A stretch of DNA of 64,000 nt from Taibaiella sp. (lineage in GTDB: Bacteria; Bacteroidota; Bacteroidia; Chitinophagales; Chitinophagaceae), in contig JAHHDV010000022.1 of the NCBI GenBank assembly GCA_019739295.1, positions 1-64,000 of the forward strand, read 5' to 3'. Both the position numbers and the translations under genes were made by a program. Positions 8,963 through 20,297 of this stretch are shown piece by piece. The notes under the pieces are model-generated. The model did not search any database and was not told the DNA's origin. It saw only the letters and a list, made by a program, of their open reading frames with translations. Every line of letters begins with the position of its first letter. The stretch's first letter is position 1.

Positions 8963-10891
8963 GTGAGAAATTGCCACTATAATGGTCATAGCTTGCATAC
9001 ACTAAATAAACATAATATATTAAAGGAATATTGGGGTTTTGACACATTCAGATCACCACAGGAACAGGTCATCGATGCTGTACTTGAGGGTAAGGATGTA
9101 CTGACCATACTGCCAACGGGCGGGGGGAAATCCCTGTGTTACCAATTACCGTCCGTCATTCTCCCGGGTACTGCATTAGTGATCAGCCCCCTCATTGCCC
9201 TGATGAATGACCAGGTACAATCCCTGGTCGGGAGAAATATTCGTGCTGCCGCTATCCATTCCGGTATGACCCGGTCAGAAGTGCAGGAGATTTATGATGC
9301 GTTACTCCATGACAATATTAAATTATTATATGTATCTCCTGAACGCCTGGTCTCAGAAGAATTTCTTCAGATCGCCACGCAAATTGAATGGTCTGTTCTC
9401 GTCATAGATGAAGCACATTGCATCTCCGAATGGGGACATGATTTCAGGCCTTTGTATAGAAATATCCATATGCTGTATGATCTTCTTTCATTCAGAAGTA
9501 AGATCGCGTTAACAGCTTCGGCCACTGCCAGGGTCAGGGAAGATATTTGCAGGCAATTGGCATTTGCGGATCCTTCCATTTTCCGGCAGAGTATTTACAG
9601 AGCTAATATTTCTTATTCTGTGTCTACCTCCGAACACAAATTCTCCGATATCCTGTCGGTTACCCGGCAGGAATCAGAGATCATCTATTGTCCTACAAGG
9701 ATAAAAACTGAAGAAATCGCGGCGTTCTTCAACCAGCATCAAAAAGAAGCAGTGGCATTTCACGCAGGTCTGCCCCATCATTGGAAAAAAGAAATTCAGA
9801 AAAAATGGACCCATTCAGATAAGCTGATCATGGCTGCAACCAATGCTTTTGGCATGGGTATCGATAAGCCCAATGTGAGGAAAGTCATCCATTTCGCCCC
9901 TCCTTATTCTTTAGAATCTTACTACCAGGAGGCAGGCAGGGCAGGAAGAGACGGGCAACCTGCCGCAGCGCATTTATTCTACAATCCGCGTGATCTCGAA
10001 CAGCTGGAGTCTGATACCGAGCGCAGGTTCCCTGCTTTTGATTTGATCCGGGAGAGCTATGAAGCCATTTGCAATTCCCTGAAGATAGGGGTGGGTACAG
10101 GAATCGAAACCCTGTATTTCCCGGATCCGGTACAGGTTGCCAGGAATTTTGGAATTCCCTTACTCCCTCTCCTGCACGCTATCAAGATCATCGAACAAAA
10201 CGGCTACTGGAGCTGGCAACATGATGACCATATGCACCATAGCGCCCGGTTTCTGGTTCAGCGCCAGGATCTTGAAGCTTTGAAAGATTACCATCCGCAG
10301 CAATTTGAATTCGCGATACAGTTATTGAGAATGTATGGCGGCATCATGCATTTCGAGACCAGGATCCATATTGCTGATATTGCATCCTTTGTTCATACTA
10401 CTTATGAAGAGATTGTCCACCTGTTGCAATGGCTGGACCGGCAAGGGGTCATCTCCTATAAGCCCGCGCAAAGCGGCAGCTCCCTGTACTTTCTGGAGAA
10501 CAGGGTACCGGCCGGTTTATTTCATATAGATCGGCAGCATTTGCAGTTCTTAAAGGAAAGACATAAAGACAAAGTGAAAGCCATGATCGCTTACATACAA
10601 AATGATCAAACCTGCAGGAGCATACAGCTGGGCAGGTATTTTGGCGAAAACAACCTGGAACCTTGTCATCAGTGTGACGTCTGCATCGGTTCGTCTGTAG
10701 GCCCGACAGACAGCATAGAGATCTATAATCAACTGATGAAAATGAAGCAAAAGCAATCTTCCGTTTCCCTGATGGAGTTATGGAACCAGTTGCCCCAGTT
10801 CGAAAAAAAGCAGATAAGCCGTCAATTACAGAAAATGAGTGAAGAAGGGTTGGTTCAAATCCAAGGTACGAATATTATCTTTGCCACATGA
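8963..10891 (+). CDS. recQ: RecQ-family ATP-dependent DNA helicase, left-arm copy
   Basis: This is a 3'-5' superfamily 2 helicase for recombination and repair, 642 aa. Walker A PTGGGKS lies at residues 51-57, the DEAH box at 149-152 with the RecQ-specific CISEWGHDFRP, and motif VI as QEAGRAGRDGQ. The RecQ zinc site is present as C-x16-C-x2-C-x2-C near residues 555-577. No HRDC domain is evident. The GTG at 8963 gives a slightly long N-terminus; an internal TTG about ten codons in is also possible. Its TGA overlaps the ATG of the next gene, so it heads a four-gene operon. Confidence 0.92.
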   Translation: MRNCHYNGHSLHTLNKHNILKEYWGFDTFRSPQEQVIDAVLEGKDVLTILPTGGGKSLCYQLPSVILPGTALVISPLIALMNDQVQSLVGRNIRAAAIHSGMTRSEVQEIYDALLHDNIKLLYVSPERLVSEEFLQIATQIEWSVLVIDEAHCISEWGHDFRPLYRNIHMLYDLLSFRSKIALTASATARVREDICRQLAFADPSIFRQSIYRANISYSVSTSEHKFSDILSVTRQESEIIYCPTRIKTEEIAAFFNQHQKEAVAFHAGLPHHWKKEIQKKWTHSDKLIMAATNAFGMGIDKPNVRKVIHFAPPYSLESYYQEAGRAGRDGQPAAAHLFYNPRDLEQLESDTERRFPAFDLIRESYEAICNSLKIGVGTGIETLYFPDPVQVARNFGIPLLPLLHAIKIIEQNGYWSWQHDDHMHHSARFLVQRQDLEALKDYHPQQFEFAIQLLRMYGGIMHFETRIHIADIASFVHTTYEEIVHLLQWLDRQGVISYKPAQSGSSLYFLENRVPAGLFHIDRQHLQFLKERHKDKVKAMIAYIQNDQTCRSIQLGRYFGENNLEPCHQCDVCIGSSVGPTDSIEIYNQLMKMKQKQSSVSLMELWNQLPQFEKKQISRQLQKMSEEGLVQIQGTNIIFAT

Positions 10892-11925
10892 TATCATTTG
10901 CCATCATTGGTACCGGTAATATAGGGAGCCGGCATGCCCGGCACATTATTGAGAATCCCAATGCCCGTTTAACAGCTGTCTGCGACATCAATCCTGACAA
11001 AGCCCTTTTAGCCCGGGAATGGAATGTACCTTATTACCAGGACCCGCAATCTTTTTTCGAACAGGTAAGAGCAGATGTCATTAATATCTGTACTCCCAAT
11101 TATCTTCATTTGCCTCATGCCGTTGCGGCCCTTGCAGCAGGGAGCCATGCCTTGGTTGAAAAACCCATGGCATTGTCCGTGAAAGAATGTGAAGAAATGA
11201 TCGCAGCCTCGCAAATGTATCACAAAAAGATATTTGCTGTAAAACAGAACAGGTATAATCCCCCTATCCAGATAGCAAAAAGGCTGATGAATGAACAAGT
11301 CCTGGGTAAGGTGTATATGGTACAGGTCAACTGCTTCTGGAACCGCAATGAGCACTACTACCAGTCCGGAAGCTGGAGAGGAAAGCGTTTGCAGGATGGA
11401 GGCTGCTTATTCACCCAGTTCAGTCATTTTATTGATATCCTGTACTATCTTATAGGAGAGGTGACAGCTACATCTGGCAGCATTTCCAATTTCCTGCACC
11501 GGCACAATACTGATATAGAAGACACCGGCAGCTTTATCTTACGGAACAAACAGGGTGCTATTGTCAATTTCAACTTTACCACTAATGCGTACCAGAAAAA
11601 TATGGAAGGCTCCATTACGCTGATGGGAAGCGAAGGGGTGCTCAAAATAGGAGGACAATACCTCAATACCATTGAATACAGCCAGATCAAGAATACCGAG
11701 CTCCCACGCATGAATATCCAGGCCAAAGAGAATGACTATGGCACCTACCAGGGCTCAATGAGCAACCACGATAAGGTAATTCAAAATGTAATTGACGTTT
11801 TGGAAAAGAATGAAAAAATAATGACCAGTGCTGAGGAGGGCATGAAGGTAATCTCTATCATTGAGGATATGTATCGGGCTGCTCAGGTATTGAATATAGA
11901 AGAAACGGAAGAAATAAAGCATTAG
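10888..11925 (+). CDS. Gfo/Idh/MocA-family oxidoreductase, left-arm copy
   Basis: This 345-aa NAD(P)-dependent dehydrogenase has an N-terminal Rossmann motif IGTGNIGSRHARHI, the family signature EKPMALSVKECEEMI, and a C-terminal alpha/beta domain starting with GGCLFTQFSHFID that holds the usual catalytic His. It resembles enzymes that oxidise UDP-sugar acids such as WbpB/LgnD, but the substrate cannot be set from sequence. The ATG overlaps the recQ stop by 4 bases, and RNase HI follows after 11 bases, so the genes are co-transcribed without an obvious pathway link. Confidence 0.87.
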   Translation: MISFAIIGTGNIGSRHARHIIENPNARLTAVCDINPDKALLAREWNVPYYQDPQSFFEQVRADVINICTPNYLHLPHAVAALAAGSHALVEKPMALSVKECEEMIAASQMYHKKIFAVKQNRYNPPIQIAKRLMNEQVLGKVYMVQVNCFWNRNEHYYQSGSWRGKRLQDGGCLFTQFSHFIDILYYLIGEVTATSGSISNFLHRHNTDIEDTGSFILRNKQGAIVNFNFTTNAYQKNMEGSITLMGSEGVLKIGGQYLNTIEYSQIKNTELPRMNIQAKENDYGTYQGSMSNHDKVIQNVIDVLEKNEKIMTSAEEGMKVISIIEDMYRAAQVLNIEETEEIKH

Positions 11926-11936
11926 AGAAAAACAAC

Positions 11937-12413
11937 ATGAAAGTCCTCATTTATACAGATGGTGCATCACGCGGCAACCCGGGGCCGGGTGGCTATGGTA
12001 TCGTGATGATATATGGAAATAAAAGAAAAGAAGTAGCTGAAGGCTTCAGGAAGACTACCAATAACAGGATGGAGCTCATGGCTGTCATTGTAGCTTTAGA
12101 ACATCTTAAACGAGATCACTTGGATGTAGAGATCTACTCCGACTCCAGGTACGTGGTAGATGCCATCAACCAGAGATGGGTATGGTCCTGGCTCAGGACC
12201 GGGTTCAAAAAGAAAAAAAATGAAGATCTATGGCGAAGATTTCTCCAGCTCTACCCTAAAAATAATATCAAAATGATCTGGGTAAAAGGACATGCTGACA
12301 ATCCCTTCAATAACAGATGTGACGAACTGGCTACACGGGCAGCAGATGCCCATCCTACATCCATAGATCATGGTTATGAAGAAAATGAAAATGATCCTGC
12401 CTCGTTATTATAA
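11937..12413 (+). CDS. rnhA: Ribonuclease HI, left-arm copy
   Basis: This 158-aa enzyme cleaves the RNA strand of RNA/DNA hybrids. The four catalytic acidic residues are visible: D8 in YTDGASRGNPGPGG, E46 in NNRMELM, D69 in YSDSRYVVDA and D129 in NNRCDELA. The VKGHADNPFNN loop is typical. Length is normal. It lies in the operon recQ - oxidoreductase - rnhA - M1 peptidase. Confidence 0.95.
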   Translation: MKVLIYTDGASRGNPGPGGYGIVMIYGNKRKEVAEGFRKTTNNRMELMAVIVALEHLKRDHLDVEIYSDSRYVVDAINQRWVWSWLRTGFKKKKNEDLWRRFLQLYPKNNIKMIWVKGHADNPFNNRCDELATRAADAHPTSIDHGYEENENDPASLL

Positions 12414-12445
12414 TTAGCAAACAGTCATCACAACATCTTTACAGT

Positions 12446-15400
12446 ATGAGATTCCACATATTATCCGGTTTACTGCTCACCATTATTTTTTCATCCGAAT
12501 CATCCGGACAGCAGTATTTCCAGCAGAAGGCAGATACGAAGATAGAAGTCACCCTTGACGATGTATCACATATGCTCAGGGGACATATCCATATCGACTA
12601 TTACAACAATGCTCCGGATACGCTGACCTATATCTATATGCACCTGTGGCCCAATGCCTATAGCAGCGACAGGACTGCATATAACCAACAGGCAGTAGAA
12701 AACGGTTCTACTGATTTCTATACAGCAGACAAGAATGACTGGGGAATGATAGACAGTCTTCGTTTCGAAGTGGATCGTATCGAAGTCAATACAGAACTCA
12801 CCGGGCAAAAGGATATCGTTATATTGAGATTGAATGAGCCATTGCTCCCCGGTGAACAGGTACAGATCTCCACCCCATTTAAAGTTCAAATCCCTGAAAC
12901 TTTCTCCAGGCTGGGACATTCGGGTCAGAGTTACCAGATCTCCCAGTGGTATCCCAAACCAGCCGTATATGATAAGGATGGCTGGCACCCGATTCCGTAC
13001 CTGGACCAGGGAGAATTCTATAGTGAGTTTGGCAGCTATGATGTACAGATCACCCTTCCGAAGAATTACATTGTAATGGCAACGGGAAATCTGCAAAATA
13101 CAGAAGAAGAAATGTGGCTGGCAGAGCTATCCCGGAGGGATGTGCAGGAATATGCTTCTCAGCCGGATGAAATCCCTTCATCCGGAGAATTCAAGACGCT
13201 CAGGTACACGGAGGATAATATACATGATTTTGCCTGGTTTGCAGACAAATCCTGGATGGTGCGTATGGAAGAATTCACGATCCCCGAATCAGGACAACCT
13301 GTAAAAGGATATACCGCTTTCTTCCCTGATCATTATAAGGGCTGGGACTCAAGCATACAATACCTTAAGAATGCCACCCTGGATTATTCCAGGGAAGTAG
13401 GCCCCTACCCATTCCGCAGTGTAAAAGCCGTGGAAGGCAGACTGATCGCGGGAGGCGGAATGGAATACCCCACCGTAACCATCATTATTCCTTCCAATGA
13501 TCCAAAGGAAGTAGAAGAGGTCATCATCCATGAGATCGGGCATAACTGGTTTTATGGAATCCTTGCCAGCAATGAAAGGAAATATCCATGGATGGATGAA
13601 AGTATCAATTCATTCTATGAAAACAAATTCATGAAGTCCGGCGGTGATCTGGTGTCTAACCTGGAAGACCTTTTCATTAACCAAATGCGGGTTACCTATC
13701 AGGCACAGGCCGTCAACCTGCCGGCTACAGACTATACCTATACCAATTATGGCCTCGATATATACAGGACGGGCGCTGAATATTTCGCATGGTTAGAAGC
13801 TTATCTGGGTGAAGAACAATTCAGAGCTGCCATGAAGTCCTATTATGCCCGATACCAATTCAGGCATGTCTATCCCGAAGATATTAAAGCTGCATTCGAG
13901 GAAAGTACGGCTACGGATTTAAGCTGGTTCTTCGATGAATTATTAGGGTCTGAACATCCTGTGGATTTCAGGATCAGGGATATCCGGTCTGACGGGCAGA
14001 ATACCACTGTGAAAATCAGGAACAACAGTCCTGTTCCTGTCCCGGCTGTTGTCGTATTGTATGAACCGGGAGATTCTGCAGGCGGCCGGAACTATCAAAA
14101 GGTCATCTCCAGGCCATTTACAGGTACGACATCCGTGACTATTCCCAATCAGGGCATTCCGTATAAACAAGGGTTCATCGACCCGGTGACCACGGATCAT
14201 GTAAGCCGGAATAATCATTACAGGAAAGGCTCCTCCCGTCACTTTAAGATCAAACCGCTGGCCTTCCTGAATAATACCGAATATACCTCTATGGCCATAG
14301 CCCCTGCTTTGGGCTACAATTATTATGACGGGTTTATGCTGGGCTTATTGTTCCACAACATCTCCATTCCCTATTCGAAATTCACCTATGGTATAGCACC
14401 GGTATATGGATTTAAAAGTAAAAACGCTGCAGGTACTGGGTTCCTGTCCTATAAACAATATACTCCCGGCAGCAGATGGCTGCACCATATCGAATATAAG
14501 CTGGAAGGAAAATCATTCGGGTGGCAAGGCAGCCAGACCAATGTAGCGGAAAGGTTAACCTCAAGATATATCAAAGTAGCCCCGGAATTGGTTTTGAACA
14601 TCAGGAAACCATATGCCAGATCACCCCTGGAGCGGAGTATTTCACTGAAAGCGTATTATATCAAAGAACAAAAACTGGTATTCAGTATGGATCCTTCGGA
14701 TAGTTTGTATAAACCTTCCATAGGACAATACCATGATCAATATTACGGCAGGATCAGGTACCGGCAGGATTATGCAAGTACTTATAACCCTTACGGCTTT
14801 TCCCTGGACATGCAGGCAGGTAAGACATTTGGTAAAATCTCTGCGGAGGGCAACATCAAGATCGATTATCACTTCAGGAAAAAAGCACTGTATGCACGTG
14901 TTTTTTGTCGGGAAGTTTTTTAATTTCAATACAGACCCGCACCTGAACAGGAGGTACCAGCTTACAACGACTTACAGTGGCTGGAACGACTATTTATATG
15001 ACCATACCTTCCTGGCCAGAAATGAAAACGATGTATTCTGGAGCAGGCAGATAGCCATGCAGGAAGGTGGCTTAAAAATCAACACGCTGATGTATGCCAA
15101 CCAACTGGGATTAAGCCAGAACTGGCTTACTGCCATTAACCTGAGATCGGATATCCCGTTTGTCAACCTGCCCGTTCAGTTGTTCGCGGATATCGCAACT
15201 TTTACGGAAGCGAAGAACAGCAACCCTACCGGTTCTAAGTTCCTGTGGGATGCAGGAGTACAGGTGAATATTTCTGATATTGTCCAGGTATATGTACCCC
15301 TTCTTTACAGTAAGGACTATCAGGAGTACCTGACCAGCATCTATGGTAAGCATGCCTTCTGGAACAGCATCAGCTTCGCCTTCAATATCAATAAGATCCA

Positions 15401-15449
15401 ATGGTCCAGGCCTTTGGAATCTACAGGGTTGAGCAGGTTGATGAAATAA
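12446..15449 (+). CDS. M1-family metallopeptidase, left-arm copy, one frameshift
   Basis: This secreted zinc aminopeptidase-like protein is about 1000 aa when the frame is restored. A signal peptide is followed by an M1 N-terminal beta domain, the GGGMEYP substrate motif near residue 340, HEIGH at 362-366 and the third zinc ligand in PWMDE (E385). The remainder looks like a beta-rich, possibly barrel-like, C-terminal region. The frame stops at 14923 because of a T6 run at 14901-14906. With five T the reading continues to 15449. The same run is present in the other arm. It is the last gene of the recQ operon, with a hairpin terminator about 120 bp downstream. Confidence 0.85.
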
Positions 15450-15568
15450 AGCAAAAAAATATAGTGGTTATGGAAAAAGAATCAAAAGCCAGACCTAAAT
15501 CCTGAAGTAGCAGATGATAACTGAAGTGCTGTTTATTCACAGACATACTACTCCAAAGTGAACCAGAT

Positions 15569-15616
15569 AAAAAATGCCGGTTCCCGGAGATTATCTTCCG
15601 GGAACCGGCATTTTTT
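15569..15616. terminator. Intrinsic terminator hairpin forming the exact centre of the palindrome
   Basis: A 20-bp perfect stem (15569-15588 with 15597-15616) surrounds the 8-nt loop GATTATCT. It has a GC-rich core (TGCCGGTTCCCGGA), A6 before and T6 after: a textbook bidirectional rho-independent terminator. Both copies of the M1 peptidase operon converge on it. The surrounding 15450-15735 holds no believable gene; the short frames there are products of the symmetry. Confidence 0.9.
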
Positions 15617-15735
15617 ATCTGGTTCACTTTGGAGTAGTATGTCTGTGAATAAACAGCACTTCAGTTATCATCTGCTACTTCAGGATTTAGGTCTGGCTTT
15701 TGATTCTTTTTCCATAACCACTATATTTTTTTGCT

Positions 15736-18700
15736 TTATTTCATCAACCTGCTCAACCCTGTAGATTCCAAAGGCCTGGACCATTGGATCTTATTGATAT
15801 TGAAGGCGAAGCTGATGCTGTTCCAGAAGGCATGCTTACCATAGATGCTGGTCAGGTACTCCTGATAGTCCTTACTGTAAAGAAGGGGTACATATACCTG
15901 GACAATATCAGAAATATTCACCTGTACTCCTGCATCCCACAGGAACTTAGAACCGGTAGGGTTGCTGTTCTTCGCTTCCGTAAAAGTTGCGATATCCGCG
16001 AACAACTGAACGGGCAGGTTGACAAACGGGATATCCGATCTCAGGTTAATGGCAGTAAGCCAGTTCTGGCTTAATCCCAGTTGGTTGGCATACATCAGCG
16101 TGTTGATTTTTAAGCCACCTTCCTGCATGGCTATCTGCCTGCTCCAGAATACATCGTTTTCATTTCTGGCCAGGAAGGTATGGTCATATAAATAGTCGTT
16201 CCAGCCACTGTAAGTCGTTGTAAGCTGGTACCTCCTGTTCAGGTGCGGGTCTGTATTGAAATTAAAAAACTTCCCGACAAAAAACACGTGCATACAGTGC
16301 TTTTTTCCTGAAGTGATAATCGATCTTGATGTTGCCCTCCGCAGAGATTTTACCAAATGTCTTACCTGCCTGCATGTCCAGGGAAAAGCCGTAAGGGTTA
16401 TAAGTACTTGCATAATCCTGCCGGTACCTGATCCTGCCGTAATATTGATCATGGTATTGTCCTATGGAAGGTTTATACAAACTATCCGAAGGATCCATAC
16501 TGAATACCAGTTTTTGTTCTTTGATATAATACGCTTTCAGTGAAATACTCCGCTCCAGGGGTGATCTGGCATATGGTTTCCTGATGTTCAAAACCAATTC
16601 CGGGGCTACTTTGATATATCTTGAGGTTAACCTTTCCGCTACATTGGTCTGGCTGCCTTGCCACCCGAATGATTTTCCTTCCAGCTTATATTCGATATGG
16701 TGCAGCCATCTGCTGCCGGGAGTATATTGTTTATAGGACAGGAACCCAGTACCTGCAGCGTTTTTACTTTTAAATCCATATACCGGTGCTATACCATAGG
16801 TGAATTTCGAATAGGGAATGGAGATGTTGTGGAACAATAAGCCCAGCATAAACCCGTCATAATAATTGTAGCCCAAAGCAGGGGCTATGGCCATAGAGGT
16901 ATATTCGGTATTATTCAGGAAGGCCAGCGGTTTGATCTTAAAGTGACGGGAGGAGCCTTTCCTGTAATGATTATTCCGGCTTACATGATCCGTGGTCACC
17001 GGGTCGATGAACCCTTGTTTATACGGAATGCCCTGATTGGGAATAGTCACGGATGTCGTACCTGTAAATGGCCTGGAGATGACCTTTTGATAGTTCCGGC
17101 CGCCTGCAGAATCTCCCGGTTCATACAATACGACAACAGCCGGGACAGGAACAGGACTGTTGTTCCTGATTTTCACAGTGGTATTCTGCCCGTCAGACCG
17201 GATATCCCTGATCCTGAAATCCACAGGATGTTCAGACCCTAATAATTCATCGAAGAACCAGCTTAAATCCGTAGCCGTACTTTCCTCGAATGCAGCTTTA
17301 ATATCTTCGGGATAGACATGCCTGAATTGGTATCGGGCATAATAGGACTTCATGGCAGCTCTGAATTGTTCTTCACCCAGATAAGCTTCTAACCATGCGA
17401 AATATTCAGCGCCCGTCCTGTATATATCGAGGCCATAATTGGTATAGGTATAGTCTGTAGCCGGCAGGTTGACGGCCTGTGCCTGATAGGTAACCCGCAT
17501 TTGGTTAATGAAAAGGTCTTCCAGGTTAGACACCAGATCACCGCCGGACTTCATGAATTTGTTTTCATAGAATGAATTGATACTTTCATCCATCCATGGA
17601 TATTTCCTTTCATTGCTGGCAAGGATTCCATAAAACCAGTTATGCCCGATCTCATGGATGATGACCTCTTCTACTTCCTTTGGATCATTGGAAGGAATAA
17701 TGATGGTTACGGTGGGGTATTCCATTCCGCCTCCCGCGATCAGTCTGCCTTCCACGGCTTTTACACTGCGGAATGGGTAGGGGCCTACTTCCCTGGAATA
17801 ATCCAGGGTGGCATTCTTAAGGTATTGTATGCTTGAGTCCCAGCCCTTATAATGATCAGGGAAGAAAGCGGTATATCCTTTTACAGGTTGTCCTGATTCG
17901 GGGATCGTGAATTCTTCCATACGCACCATCCAGGATTTGTCTGCAAACCAGGCAAAATCATGTATATTATCCTCCGTGTACCTGAGCGTCTTGAATTCTC
18001 CGGATGAAGGGATTTCATCCGGCTGAGAAGCATATTCCTGCACATCCCTCCGGGATAGCTCTGCCAGCCACATTTCTTCTTCTGTATTTTGCAGATTTCC
18101 CGTTGCCATTACAATGTAATTCTTCGGAAGGGTGATCTGTACATCATAGCTGCCAAACTCACTATAGAATTCTCCCTGGTCCAGGTACGGAATCGGGTGC
18201 CAGCCATCCTTATCATATACGGCTGGTTTGGGATACCACTGGGAGATCTGGTAACTCTGACCCGAATGTCCCAGCCTGGAGAAAGTTTCAGGGATTTGAA
18301 CTTTAAATGGGGTGGAGATCTGTACCTGTTCACCGGGGAGCAATGGCTCATTCAATCTCAATATAACGATATCCTTTTGCCCGGTGAGTTCTGTATTGAC
18401 TTCGATACGATCCACTTCGAAACGAAGACTGTCTATCATTCCCCAGTCATTCTTGTCTGCTGTATAGAAATCAGTAGAACCGTTTTCTACTGCCTGTTGG
18501 TTATATGCAGTCCTGTCGCTGCTATAGGCATTGGGCCACAGGTGCATATAGATATAGGTCAGCGTATCCGGAGCATTGTTGTAATAGTCGATATGGATAT
18601 GTCCCCTGAGCATATGTGATACATCGTCAAGGGTGACTTCTATCTTCGTATCTGCCTTCTGCTGGAAATACTGCTGTCCGGATGATTCGGATGAAAAAAT

Positions 18701-18739
18701 AATGGTGAGCAGTAAACCGGATAATATGTGGAATCTCAT
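15736..18739 (-). CDS. M1-family metallopeptidase, right-arm copy, same frameshift
   Basis: This mirror copy of 12446-15449 has identical deduced sequence, including the zinc motif HEIGH and the GGGMEYP loop. The frame break is at the matching A6 run, 16279-16284. The first frame spans 18739 to 16262, and the continuation runs to 15736. That both copies share the break means either a real mutation that predates the duplication or one consensus sequence used for both arms. Confidence 0.85.
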
Positions 18740-18771
18740 ACTGTAAAGATGTTGTGATGACTGTTTGCTAA

Positions 18772-19248
18772 TTATAATAACGAGGCAGGATCATTTTCAT
18801 TTTCTTCATAACCATGATCTATGGATGTAGGATGGGCATCTGCTGCCCGTGTAGCCAGTTCGTCACATCTGTTATTGAAGGGATTGTCAGCATGTCCTTT
18901 TACCCAGATCATTTTGATATTATTTTTAGGGTAGAGCTGGAGAAATCTTCGCCATAGATCTTCATTTTTTTTCTTTTTGAACCCGGTCCTGAGCCAGGAC
19001 CATACCCATCTCTGGTTGATGGCATCTACCACGTACCTGGAGTCGGAGTAGATCTCTACATCCAAGTGATCTCGTTTAAGATGTTCTAAAGCTACAATGA
19101 CAGCCATGAGCTCCATCCTGTTATTGGTAGTCTTCCTGAAGCCTTCAGCTACTTCTTTTCTTTTATTTCCATATATCATCACGATACCATAGCCACCCGG
19201 CCCCGGGTTGCCGCGTGATGCACCATCTGTATAAATGAGGACTTTCAT
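18772..19248 (-). CDS. rnhA: Ribonuclease HI, right-arm copy
   Basis: Mirror copy of 11937-12413, identical in deduced protein, with all four catalytic acidic residues present. It lies 11 bases after the oxidoreductase gene and 32 bases before the M1 peptidase gene in the same operon order. Confidence 0.95.
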   Translation of the reverse strand: MKVLIYTDGASRGNPGPGGYGIVMIYGNKRKEVAEGFRKTTNNRMELMAVIVALEHLKRDHLDVEIYSDSRYVVDAINQRWVWSWLRTGFKKKKNEDLWRRFLQLYPKNNIKMIWVKGHADNPFNNRCDELATRAADAHPTSIDHGYEENENDPASLL

Positions 19249-19259
19249 GTTGTTTTTCT

Positions 19260-20297
19260 CTAATGCTTTATTTCTTCCGTTTCTTCTATATTCAATACCT
19301 GAGCAGCCCGATACATATCCTCAATGATAGAGATTACCTTCATGCCCTCCTCAGCACTGGTCATTATTTTTTCATTCTTTTCCAAAACGTCAATTACATT
19401 TTGAATTACCTTATCGTGGTTGCTCATTGAGCCCTGGTAGGTGCCATAGTCATTCTCTTTGGCCTGGATATTCATGCGTGGGAGCTCGGTATTCTTGATC
19501 TGGCTGTATTCAATGGTATTGAGGTATTGTCCTCCTATTTTGAGCACCCCTTCGCTTCCCATCAGCGTAATGGAGCCTTCCATATTTTTCTGGTACGCAT
19601 TAGTGGTAAAGTTGAAATTGACAATAGCACCCTGTTTGTTCCGTAAGATAAAGCTGCCGGTGTCTTCTATATCAGTATTGTGCCGGTGCAGGAAATTGGA
19701 AATGCTGCCAGATGTAGCTGTCACCTCTCCTATAAGATAGTACAGGATATCAATAAAATGACTGAACTGGGTGAATAAGCAGCCTCCATCCTGCAAACGC
19801 TTTCCTCTCCAGCTTCCGGACTGGTAGTAGTGCTCATTGCGGTTCCAGAAGCAGTTGACCTGTACCATATACACCTTACCCAGGACTTGTTCATTCATCA
19901 GCCTTTTTGCTATCTGGATAGGGGGATTATACCTGTTCTGTTTTACAGCAAATATCTTTTTGTGATACATTTGCGAGGCTGCGATCATTTCTTCACATTC
20001 TTTCACGGACAATGCCATGGGTTTTTCAACCAAGGCATGGCTCCCTGCTGCAAGGGCCGCAACGGCATGAGGCAAATGAAGATAATTGGGAGTACAGATA
20101 TTAATGACATCTGCTCTTACCTGTTCGAAAAAAGATTGCGGGTCCTGGTAATAAGGTACATTCCATTCCCGGGCTAAAAGGGCTTTGTCAGGATTGATGT
20201 CGCAGACAGCTGTTAAACGGGCATTGGGATTCTCAATAATGTGCCGGGCATGCCGGCTCCCTATATTACCGGTACCAATGATGGCAAATGATATCAT
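19260..20297 (-). CDS. Gfo/Idh/MocA-family oxidoreductase, right-arm copy
   Basis: Mirror copy of 10888-11925 with identical protein. The Rossmann GTGNIGS motif and the EKP signature are intact. Its start overlaps the recQ stop by 4 bases, as in the other arm. Confidence 0.87.
   Translation of the reverse strand: MISFAIIGTGNIGSRHARHIIENPNARLTAVCDINPDKALLAREWNVPYYQDPQSFFEQVRADVINICTPNYLHLPHAVAALAAGSHALVEKPMALSVKECEEMIAASQMYHKKIFAVKQNRYNPPIQIAKRLMNEQVLGKVYMVQVNCFWNRNEHYYQSGSWRGKRLQDGGCLFTQFSHFIDILYYLIGEVTATSGSISNFLHRHNTDIEDTGSFILRNKQGAIVNFNFTTNAYQKNMEGSITLMGSEGVLKIGGQYLNTIEYSQIKNTELPRMNIQAKENDYGTYQGSMSNHDKVIQNVIDVLEKNEKIMTSAEEGMKVISIIEDMYRAAQVLNIEETEEIKH

Noticed and set aside
12566..13096. 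176-codon minus-strand frame in the M1 peptidase gene, with a mirror at 18089-18619
   Set aside because: Shadow of a clear M1 peptidase coding region.
15421..15764. A pair of mirror 68-codon frames spanning the palindrome centre
   Set aside because: They overlap the end of the M1 peptidase gene antisense and run through the terminator; they exist twice only because of the symmetry.
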